From: Chromatiaceae bacterium
GTDB taxonomy: Bacteria; Pseudomonadota; Gammaproteobacteria; Chromatiales; Chromatiaceae
DNA length: 64,000 nucleotides
Direction of reading: 5' to 3'
Assembly (NCBI GenBank): GCA_024235215.1
Contig: JACKMU010000001.1
Span: 248,001-312,000 of the forward strand
Shown here: piece after piece, positions 8,025 through 15,429 of the stretch
Layout of the letters: each line of letters opens with the position of its first letter
How positions within the stretch are numbered: the stretch's first letter is position 1
The notes under the pieces: generated by a model
Told to the model about the DNA's origin: nothing
The model's database searches: none
Seen by the model: only the letters and a program-made list of their open reading frames with translations
Made by a program: the position numbers and the translations under genes

Positions 8025-9091
8025 TAAAGCGCCGTTCGGTACGCCAGACACTCCCGCAGCAATGCGGTGGCGTAACTGCCTCGGGGCAGAAAGAAACTGA
8101 GTTCCAGATCATTTCCGGTGAAACTCCAGTCAAGTTCGGAAACCCTTGCCCGCAGCGCACGGCGCTCCTGTGGCAAACCAGCGCGTTCTAATCCCTCCCG
8201 CAGCGCTTGCAGCGGTGCCAGCACCGTCCGCTCCTGCTCAGCGACAGTACCCGTCACCTGCAGTTCACCCCGCCCCCAGAGCGGACCGGAAGGGTGAACA
8301 TCGAACAGATCGAGACGCTGCTGAATCTCCGCATCGATTCGATCTGGAAGAAAACTGCTGCGGCTGCCATCCAGCATCAGACGCTCTCCCTCCAGCGCCA
8401 GGTTCCAGGTACCGGTGGCAACCCGCGCCGCCAGCACCTGATTGAACAGCTCGGCACGGGCAGCGGAGAGGAAGAGCCCACGCTGTTGCCGGGAGAAGTT
8501 GCCGGCCGCTCCGCTGAACATGGCGAGAGCACCATCCAGATTGGCTTTCTCATGCCCGAACCTCTGCTCGCCGAAATAGTTGGGCATCCCGGATTCTGAC
8601 ATTTGCCTCAGCCGCTCAGCCAGTAACTGGCGGTCGCCTTCCAGCTCCCGCGCCCGAATAAAGAAGCGGTTGCCTCGCAGCGCACCGACGCGCAGTTTCC
8701 GACTGTGACGGACATGCTGTAACACCCGGATTTCGGCACAGTCCAGCATGCTCCAATCCGGCTCTGGCCGTCCCGCCAGACGCACGGAAAACCATTGCCG
8801 AGTCAGTGCGTGCCTGTCCTTTCTGCCAGCGTAACTGACATCCCTGCGCGGGACTCCGGCATGACGTCCCAACACTCCCGCCACCCAATCCGTGTTGCTG
8901 TCGCGCTTTTCGATCTGGAGCAGAACATGCTCGCCCTTGCCGTCCGGCTCTACCAGCGTTACCTCATCCACCTGGAACTCCTCCGGTTCCGACCTGAGCA
9001 GTGCGCGGCAGGCGCTCCCACCGAAAGCGCATGGCAATCCGGCAACAGCGGTCAACGCATGCTCAGGGGAAAAATCAGCAGCCTGCACCAT
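8024..9091 (-). CDS. truD: tRNA pseudouridine(13) synthase TruD
   Basis: 355 residues. It isomerises uridine 13 of tRNA-Glu to pseudouridine. The catalytic region SYAGRKDRHALTRQWFSV carries the active aspartate; the TRUD insertion domain follows (GMPNYFGEQRFGHEKANLDGAL). It lies six bases after the ispF stop. Its TAG stop (8024-8026) is made from the TA target duplication and last base of an inserted MITE-like element, so the C-terminus may be a few residues shorter than ancestral; it ends ECLAYRTAL soon after the conserved FFLPRGSYATALLRE, so the fold should be complete. Confidence 0.96.
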   Translation of the reverse strand: MVQAADFSPEHALTAVAGLPCAFGGSACRALLRSEPEEFQVDEVTLVEPDGKGEHVLLQIEKRDSNTDWVAGVLGRHAGVPRRDVSYAGRKDRHALTRQWFSVRLAGRPEPDWSMLDCAEIRVLQHVRHSRKLRVGALRGNRFFIRARELEGDRQLLAERLRQMSESGMPNYFGEQRFGHEKANLDGALAMFSGAAGNFSRQQRGLFLSAARAELFNQVLAARVATGTWNLALEGERLMLDGSRSSFLPDRIDAEIQQRLDLFDVHPSGPLWGRGELQVTGTVAEQERTVLAPLQALREGLERAGLPQERRALRARVSELDWSFTGNDLELSFFLPRGSYATALLRECLAYRTAL

Positions 9092-9097
9092 GCCGTC

Positions 9098-9571
9098 CTA
9101 TCTCTCCAGTAGCAGCACCACCGCTTGCGCCGCTATGCCTTCACCTCGGCCGGTAAAACCCATACCCTCGGTGGTGGTGGCTTTCACATTGACCCGATCC
9201 GCATCGACCTTGAGATCCGCCGCAATTCTGATGCGCATGGTATCGATATAAGGCGCCAATTTGGGCATCTGTGCCACCAGCGTTGCATCCAGATTGCCGA
9301 CACGCAGATGCAGGCTGTCAATCTTCTCACGCACGGCTCGCAGCAAAGTACGGCTGTCAACGTTTTTGAACTCGTTACTGCTGTCGGGAAAATGGTGTCC
9401 GATATCTCTCAGTCCCGCAGCCCCCAGCACTGCATCACAGATGGCGTGTATCAGCACATCGCCGTCAGAGTGCGCGGCTAATCCAAGTTTGTACGAAATC
9501 TCCACACCTCCCAACACGAGCCGGCGGCCGGGAGTAAATCTGTGTGCATCGTATCCTTGTCCGATTCTCAT
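9098..9571 (-). CDS. ispF: 2-C-methyl-D-erythritol 2,4-cyclodiphosphate synthase
   Basis: 157 residues, usual length. MEP (non-mevalonate) isoprenoid pathway: closes CDP-ME-2-phosphate to the cyclodiphosphate with loss of CMP. Visible: MRIGQGYDAHRF (metal-binding D and H), LAAHSDGDVLIHA, DIGHHFPD and KATTTEGMGFTGRGEGIAA. Its partner ispD is 78 bases upstream in the same orientation. Confidence 0.98.
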   Translation of the reverse strand: MRIGQGYDAHRFTPGRRLVLGGVEISYKLGLAAHSDGDVLIHAICDAVLGAAGLRDIGHHFPDSSNEFKNVDSRTLLRAVREKIDSLHLRVGNLDATLVAQMPKLAPYIDTMRIRIAADLKVDADRVNVKATTTEGMGFTGRGEGIAAQAVVLLLER

Positions 9572-9649
9572 ATTTCACCCTCGTGACCGATCAACAGCCG
9601 GTGCGACACACCAACTGATGACAATCGTACGAGTATACAGTGATTGTTG

Positions 9650-10372
9650 CTACTCGGGCGGCTGGAGAGATCGACTTTGCCGTTGCAGGTAGAAGGCTGC
9701 CAGATCCAGGTCTTCCAGATGAGTAATTTTGATGTTGTCTGCATGGCCTTCCACCAATCGTGGACGGAGACCAGCCAACTCGATAGCGCTGGCCTCGTCG
9801 GTAACCGACTTACCCAAGCGCAGTGCATTGTTGAGTGATGCGTACAGCAACCCAAACCGAAACATTTGCGGGGTGAGCGCTCGCCACAGCCGTTCCCGCG
9901 GAATGGTTTCCGCGATCGTACCACCAGATGTTTCCAGTTTGATGGTATCGTTAATGCGGCAAGCAAGAATGCCACCCACCGCATCGTCAGCAAGTGCTTC
10001 AATCAACCGATCGATATCGGCACCACGCAGACAGGGCCGGGCCGCGTCATGAACCATCACCCAGTCTTCCGGATCGGCGTAGCGCTCAATCCAGCCAAGT
10101 GCGTTGAGCACCGAAGTACTGCGCTCAGCGCCACCTTCCACCCGCACAACGCGTTCATGACCAGCATAGCAACAGCCATCCCACCACAGATCCCCGGTAG
10201 CGAGCACAACACAGACACGCTCAATCGAAGGATGCCCGAGCAGCCGATCAAGCGCGTGCTCTATCACCAGTCTGCCTGCGAGAGAACAGTATTGTTTGGG
10301 TACTGTTCCGCCCATACGCCGACCCACCCCGGCAGCCGGGAGTACTCCCCAACAACGCTGTAATGAGGTCAC
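9650..10372 (-). CDS. ispD: 2-C-methyl-D-erythritol 4-phosphate cytidylyltransferase
   Basis: 240 residues. It couples CTP with MEP to form CDP-methylerythritol, the step before IspE in isoprenoid synthesis. N-terminal nucleotide-binding motif LPAAGVGRRMGGTVPKQY and the MVHDAARPCL motif are clear. Starts with GTG at 10372, overlapping the ftsB stop (GTGA), so translation is probably coupled. Confidence 0.97.
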   Translation of the reverse strand: MTSLQRCWGVLPAAGVGRRMGGTVPKQYCSLAGRLVIEHALDRLLGHPSIERVCVVLATGDLWWDGCCYAGHERVVRVEGGAERSTSVLNALGWIERYADPEDWVMVHDAARPCLRGADIDRLIEALADDAVGGILACRINDTIKLETSGGTIAETIPRERLWRALTPQMFRFGLLYASLNNALRLGKSVTDEASAIELAGLRPRLVEGHADNIKITHLEDLDLAAFYLQRQSRSLQPPE

Positions 10373-10656
10373 TGCCGCGCTTGGGCGGGCGCAGTGATCT
10401 GATAGAAGATCTCGCCCTCTCCGATCATGCCCAGTTCACTGCGGGCACGTTCCTCAATCGCTTCGAGACCTTCTTTCAGATCGGCCACCTCCGCCTTCAG
10501 CGCGCGGTTGCGCTGCTCGAGCTGCAGCAGCGCCTGCTTCTGCAGTTCAATCTCCTGCTTGAGATTGTGTACCTCTGCCAGACTTCCCTCACCCACCCAG
10601 AGGCGATACTGCAGCACCACCAGCAGCAGGAACAGGGCGACGATCAGCACTCTCAT
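10369..10656 (-). CDS. ftsB: FtsB, divisome subunit
   Basis: 95 residues: one N-terminal membrane helix (LIVALFLLLVVLQYRLWVG), then a long coiled coil (AEVHNLKQEIELQKQALLQLEQR) and a short periplasmic tail. This is the FtsB/DivIC plan; FtsB joins FtsL and FtsQ to activate septal peptidoglycan synthesis. Its ATG overlaps the eno stop (ATGA) and its stop overlaps the ispD start. Confidence 0.96.
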   Translation of the reverse strand: MRVLIVALFLLLVVLQYRLWVGEGSLAEVHNLKQEIELQKQALLQLEQRNRALKAEVADLKEGLEAIEERARSELGMIGEGEIFYQITAPAQARQ

Positions 10657-11933
10657 CCGATTCGGGTGAACGCTCCCCTGCCGGCGTAGACAGCGTCACC
10701 ACCCAACTGATCTTCGATTCTCATCAGCTGGTTGTATTTCGCCACCCGGTCGGAACGGGAGAGTGAGCCTGTCTTGATCTGGCCGGTATTGGTGGCCACC
10801 ACCAGGTCTGCCAGCGTGGTATCCTCGCTCTCACCCGAACGATGCGAGATGATCGCGGTGTAGCCGGCGTCATGGGCCATTTTTATCGCGTTCAGCGTTT
10901 CCGTAAGCGTGCCGATCTGATTGAATTTTATCAGAATCGAGTTTGCTATCCGCTGCTCGATACCCCGTTGCAGAATGGCAGTGTTGGTGACGAACAGGTC
11001 GTCACCGACCAATTGAACCCGCTCTCCCAGTTTTTCGGTCAGCAGCTTCCACCCGTCCCAATCACTCTCGTCCATGCCGTCCTCGATGGTGATGATGGGA
11101 TAGCGCGAAACCAGACCATCCAGGTAGTCGGCGAATTCCGCCGATGTGAACTTGCGCTTCTCGGAAGCGAGATCGTAGACACCGTCCCGGTAGAACTCTG
11201 AACTCGCCACATCCAGTCCCAGATAGATCTCTTTCCCGGCCTTGAAACCGGCCTTATCTATCGCCTGTAAAATGACCTCCACTGCCGCCTCGTTGGAGGG
11301 CAGATCAGGGGCGAAGCCACCCTCGTCCCCAACTGCGGTGTTCAATCCGCGCGCTTTGAGCACGCTCTTCAGCGCATGGAACACCTCAGCACCATAACGA
11401 ACCGCCTCGCGCACCGAAGCAGCACCGACCGGTAAAATCATGAACTCCTGAATATCGACGCTGTTATCCGCATGGGCGCCCCCATTGATGATATTCATCA
11501 TAGGTACCGGCATACGGTAAGGGCCGGATGAGAGATAGCGATAGAGTGGAATAGCCTTCTCCTGTGCGGCCGCGTGCGCCGCGGCGAGCGAGACAGCAAG
11601 TATCGCATTGGCGCCCAGGCGTGCTTTGTTATCGGTGCCATCCAGATCGATCATTGTCTGATCCAACGCAGTCTGGTCGCTGACCTCCATCCCGATCACC
11701 GCATCGCGCAGCTCTCCATCGATGTTCGCAACCGCTTTCAACACCCCTTTTCCCAGATACCTGCTTTTATCACCGTCACGCAGTTCCAGCGCCTCACGGG
11801 AACCAGTCGAGGCCCCTGATGGCGCCACCGCCCGACCGATGGCACCACTGGCGGTAATGACATCCGCCTCAACGGTGGGGTTACCCCGGGAATCCAGAAT
11901 TTCTCGGCCACGAATATCAACGATCTTGGACAT
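10653..11933 (-). CDS. eno: Enolase
   Basis: 426 residues, standard size. Interconverts 2-phosphoglycerate and phosphoenolpyruvate in glycolysis; also a degradosome subunit in E. coli. Visible: SKIVDIRGREILDSRGNPTVE, GAPSGASTGSREALELRD-type loop, metal ligands in LGLDVASSEFY / ITIEDGMDESDWDGW / LVGDDLFVTN, and the C-terminal SHRSGESEDTTLADLVVA signature. I start at ATG 11933 with GGAG six bases upstream; a GTG at 11939 would add two residues. The 249-base gap before kdsA suggests its own promoter. Confidence 0.98.
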   Translation of the reverse strand: MSKIVDIRGREILDSRGNPTVEADVITASGAIGRAVAPSGASTGSREALELRDGDKSRYLGKGVLKAVANIDGELRDAVIGMEVSDQTALDQTMIDLDGTDNKARLGANAILAVSLAAAHAAAQEKAIPLYRYLSSGPYRMPVPMMNIINGGAHADNSVDIQEFMILPVGAASVREAVRYGAEVFHALKSVLKARGLNTAVGDEGGFAPDLPSNEAAVEVILQAIDKAGFKAGKEIYLGLDVASSEFYRDGVYDLASEKRKFTSAEFADYLDGLVSRYPIITIEDGMDESDWDGWKLLTEKLGERVQLVGDDLFVTNTAILQRGIEQRIANSILIKFNQIGTLTETLNAIKMAHDAGYTAIISHRSGESEDTTLADLVVATNTGQIKTGSLSRSDRVAKYNQLMRIEDQLGGDAVYAGRGAFTRIG

Positions 11934-12182
11934 GATCACTCCATTGTTTGATTAAGTTGAATTTTTGGTTGGATTCGACATTGAGCAGGCGTTGTAATTT
12001 TGATACGTCGCAGTCATCAGAACGGTGTGTTCAAACAGACGGCAGGGTATCCGCCCCAGAGAGCCGGAATCGGTACCGGCTTGCGCCAACACATCTGCAT
12101 GTTTGCGTACATTTATTACCCCAGTATTACCAGCAGAAAAACAGCGGCCGGTGAAACTGGCGTAGACAGGCTGTCCCTCTGA

Positions 12183-13028
12183 TCAACCCGCTTGCTGTAA
12201 CCTGATTTCAGCAAAAGGCACCCCCTTCACCACACTGTCGATCCGTTGCAAAACTTCCAGCAACTCATCCATCCTGGCCATCGGCCAGGAGTTGGGGCCA
12301 TCACTGAGCGCCTGCTCCGGATTGGGATGGGTCTCTATGAACAGCCCGGACACACCGGCAGCCACCGCCGCGCGTGCCAGTACGGGAACATGCTCGCGCT
12401 GCCCCCCCGAAGCGCTTCCCTGACCACCGGGGAGCTGCACCGAATGGGTGGCATCGTAGACCACCGGCGCACCGCTCTCACGCATTACCGCAAGGGCCCG
12501 CATATCCGAAACCAGGTTGTTGTAACCAAAGCTGAAGCCCCGCTCACACACCATGATCCGTTGATTGCCGGTGGCACGCGCCTTAGCCACAACGTTCTGC
12601 ATCTCCCAAGGAGACAGAAACTGCCCCTTCTTCAGGTTGACCGGGAGCCCTTGAGCAGCGACCGCAGTGATGAAATTGGTCTGGCGGCACAGAAAGGCGG
12701 GCGTCTGCAACACATCCACCACCTTTGCCACCTCATGCAGCGGAGTATCTTCATGCACATCGGTCAATACCGGCAGACCAAGCTCCTGTTTGACCCGCTC
12801 CAGCGCAGCCAAACCGGCATCCATTCCGGGCCCTCGATAACTCTTGCAGGAGGAACGGTTGGCCTTGTCGAATGAAGCCTTGAATATGAAAGGGATATTC
12901 AATCGCCGGGTCAACTCTTTGAGGTAGCCGGCAATATCCATCACCAGTTGCTCGCTCTCAACCACACAGGGGCCAGCGATCAGAAACAAGGGTTGATCGA
13001 TCCCGACCTGAAAACCACAAAGATTCAT
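12183..13028 (-). CDS. kdsA: 3-deoxy-8-phosphooctulonate (KDO-8-phosphate) synthase
   Basis: 281 residues, class I aldolase-like fold of the DAHP/KDO8P synthase family. Condenses phosphoenolpyruvate with arabinose 5-phosphate to give KDO-8-phosphate for lipopolysaccharide inner core. Visible: IAGPCVVESEQ, FKASFDKANRSS, KKGQFLSPWEMQNVV and DATHSVQLPGG. ATG overlaps the pyrG stop by one base (TGATG). The pyrG-kdsA-eno order is as in pseudomonads. Confidence 0.98.
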   Translation of the reverse strand: MNLCGFQVGIDQPLFLIAGPCVVESEQLVMDIAGYLKELTRRLNIPFIFKASFDKANRSSCKSYRGPGMDAGLAALERVKQELGLPVLTDVHEDTPLHEVAKVVDVLQTPAFLCRQTNFITAVAAQGLPVNLKKGQFLSPWEMQNVVAKARATGNQRIMVCERGFSFGYNNLVSDMRALAVMRESGAPVVYDATHSVQLPGGQGSASGGQREHVPVLARAAVAAGVSGLFIETHPNPEQALSDGPNSWPMARMDELLEVLQRIDSVVKGVPFAEIRLQQAG

Positions 13029-14674
13029 CAGGCGTTGGTTCCGCGGTTGAGATGACGTTGATACTCCCGCGCCGCCCGGACGAAGCCGGAGAAGAGCGGG
13101 TGACCATCGCGCGGCGTTGAAGTGAATTCCGGATGAAACTGACAGGCTACGAACCAGGGATGATCCGGTATCTCGACGATCTCCACCAACCTGCCGTCCA
13201 GCGAGCGACCAGCAATGCGCAATCCGGCATTTTCCAGCGTCTCCAGATACTGGTTGTTGAACTCGTAGCGATGGCGATGTCGTTCGACGATCACCTCCTT
13301 CCCATACAGATTACAGGCCCGACTATCCTCGGTCAGCCGACACTCCTGTCCACCGAGACGCATGGTACCACCAAGATCCGAATACTCATTGCGCTTCTCC
13401 AACTCCCCATCTGAGTTCAACCATTCAGTGATCAACGCGATGACCGGATGGGGGGTCTCGCGGTTGAACTCTGTGCTCTGCGCACCAGCAAGTCCGGCCA
13501 CATTGCGCGCGTATTCGATCACCGCCACCTGCATGCCAAGACATATACCCAGGTAGGGAATGCCCTTCTCCCGGGCATATTGCACCGTGGTTATCTTTCC
13601 CTCCACGCCTCGCTCACCAAATCCGCCCGGTACCAATATGGCATCGACACCCTCAAGCGCATCCACCCCCTGCGCTTCGATCTGTTCAGCGTCCAGATAT
13701 CTGATGCTGACCTTGGTGCGGGTATGCACACCGGCATGAATCAGCGCCTCGGTAAGGGATTTATACGCCTCCGTCAGGTGCATGTATTTACCCACCATGG
13801 AGATAGTCACCGCACCATCGGTATGCTCCAATCCATCCAGCACCGCACGCCACTCAGACAGATCCGCCGCTGGCACGTTGAAGCCAAGCTGTTTGACGAC
13901 GATCTCGTCCAGATGCTGCTCATGTAGTAACAGTGGAATCCGGTAGATGCTATCTGCATCGACCGCGGAGATGACAGCGCGCTCGGGCACGTTGGTGAAC
14001 AACGCTATCTTACGACGCTCGGCTTCGGGAATAGTCCGTTCCGCCCGGCACAACAGAACGTCGGGCTGAATACCGATGGAGCGCAGCTCTTTTACCGAGT
14101 GCTGTGTCGGTTTCGTCTTGATCTCTTTCGAAACGGCGATATAGGGCACCAGCGTCAAATGCATGAACAGCGCGTTGTCACGCCCGAGCTCCACGCCCAT
14201 CTGCCGGATCGCTTCGAGAAACGGCAAAGACTCAATATCTCCGACGGTGCCGCCGATCTCGACCAAAGCCACATCAGCATCGCCTGCGCCCAGCCTGACG
14301 CTGTCCTTGATCTCATTGGTGATATGCGGGATGACCTGGACCGTACCGCCCAAATAGTCGCCACGTCGTTCCTTGCGGATCACGCTTTCATAAATCTGCC
14401 CGGTGGTGAAATTGTTGTTTTTCCCCATCGTGGTGCGCAGAAAACGCTCATAGTGGCCGAGATCCAGATCTGTCTCCGCTCCATCTTCGGTGACATAGAC
14501 CTCACCATGCTGAAACGGACTCATGGTGCCAGGATCAACATTGATGTAAGGATCCAGTTTGATCATGGTGACGCGGAGACCCCGCGCCTCCAGCAGTGCA
14601 CCCAGAGAAGCAGCAGCAATTCCTTTGCCGAGCGACGAAACCACACCGCCGGTGATGAAAACGTATTTAGTCAT
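13028..14674 (-). CDS. pyrG: CTP synthase
   Basis: 548 residues from ATG at 14674 (MTKYVFITGGVVSSLGKG); the open frame extends 27 codons further upstream but without homologous sequence. Makes CTP from UTP, ATP and glutamine. The N-terminal amidoligase domain shows GGVVSSLGKGIAAASL and KLDPYINVDPGTMSPFQHGEV; the C-terminal class-I glutaminase domain shows LGICLGMQ (nucleophilic Cys) and CQFHPEFTS. First gene of the run pyrG-kdsA-eno-ftsB-ispD-ispF-truD. Confidence 0.98.
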   Translation of the reverse strand: MTKYVFITGGVVSSLGKGIAAASLGALLEARGLRVTMIKLDPYINVDPGTMSPFQHGEVYVTEDGAETDLDLGHYERFLRTTMGKNNNFTTGQIYESVIRKERRGDYLGGTVQVIPHITNEIKDSVRLGAGDADVALVEIGGTVGDIESLPFLEAIRQMGVELGRDNALFMHLTLVPYIAVSKEIKTKPTQHSVKELRSIGIQPDVLLCRAERTIPEAERRKIALFTNVPERAVISAVDADSIYRIPLLLHEQHLDEIVVKQLGFNVPAADLSEWRAVLDGLEHTDGAVTISMVGKYMHLTEAYKSLTEALIHAGVHTRTKVSIRYLDAEQIEAQGVDALEGVDAILVPGGFGERGVEGKITTVQYAREKGIPYLGICLGMQVAVIEYARNVAGLAGAQSTEFNRETPHPVIALITEWLNSDGELEKRNEYSDLGGTMRLGGQECRLTEDSRACNLYGKEVIVERHRHRYEFNNQYLETLENAGLRIAGRSLDGRLVEIVEIPDHPWFVACQFHPEFTSTPRDGHPLFSGFVRAAREYQRHLNRGTNA

Positions 14675-14923
14675 TAATATTTGGTCTGAAAAAGAAGTGG
14701 TCCGGACGGCGCTATAAAGTAGCAGAAAGCGCTCCTCGCCACAATCGCCAGCCACCCGCCAACCTCCCCCCCGAACACCTCTCCCTACCCGGCATCAGGA
14801 CAATTATATCCTTCTATTTCAATGTATTATGGAATTTATTCGTGGCTTATCAAGGAGTCCGTGCAGCCAATACGGAAGTGTCGCGATTCCGCGGATGAGC
14901 CTGGTTCGGTTGTGGATGGCATT

Positions 14924-15250
14924 TTACAGACTGTGTCGGACTTTCCGCATTCGCACCAACGCTTTTTCGATGTATTTACGCAACATCGTGGGGATCACCG
15001 GCCTGGACAGTATGTAGGCAAGTTCGAATTTGTCCTTCACCTCCTTTGCCACCTCGCGTGCCTGGGCGGTGATCACATGAATACATGGTTGTTTACCGGG
15101 GGAGCAGTTTTTTGGAATATGCGCGCTGTTGCCAAACCGCATGATTTAATCCATCAGAACCAAGTCAGAAGACGCGCCAGAGACAGTTTCGTGGAGAATC
15201 TTTAGCGCAGAACTGCCGCTCTCCGCTTCGATCCCCTGATATCCAAGAGC
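14924..15250 (-). pseudogene. Response-regulator receiver domain remnant with in-frame stop
   Basis: Read on the minus strand, 15250 to 15149 gives ALGYQGIEAESGSS, then ALKILHETVSGASSDLVLMD, which fits beta2 to beta3 of a receiver domain ending at the phospho-acceptor aspartate. A TAA stop (15146-15148) follows at once. The same frame goes on with an unalignable stretch, then CIHVITAQAREVAKEVKDKF and ELAYILSRPVIPTMLRKYIE, matching beta4 to alpha5 (threonine-type TA and conserved KP/RP positions). The segment that should hold the MP-x-MDG loop is missing or scrambled. Best read as a decayed piece of a hybrid kinase or response regulator. A compact hairpin lies at its upstream edge. Confidence 0.7.
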
Positions 15251-15281
15251 TTGGCGCTTAGGACGCCCTAAGCGCCAAGCT
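15248..15281. repeat. Perfect 15-bp inverted repeat with 4-base loop
   Basis: AGCTTGGCGCTTAGG (15248-15262), loop ACGC, then the exact reverse complement (15267-15281). No T-run follows on the minus strand, so it is not a standard terminator for either neighbour. It touches the upstream edge of the receiver-domain remnant and may be a scar, a small REP-like repeat or a site acted on by a recombinase. Confidence 0.85.
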
Positions 15282-15429
15282 GGCAGGGGAGATCCCCGAG
15301 GGGCTGCCGGACCTGGCGGAAAAAACTTGGGTGTGGTGCGTCGATCGGTGGATAACTCTGTAGTCCCCCGGTGATTTCGTTAGACCTTGGCGTCTCTCCA
15401 CGATCCCGAACTATCGGATCGGAGAAACC

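Noticed and set aside
14822..15205. 127-codon plus-strand frame between pyrG and the chemoreceptor
   Set aside because: It lies opposite the receiver-domain remnant, which explains the sequence better; no ribosome site or family.
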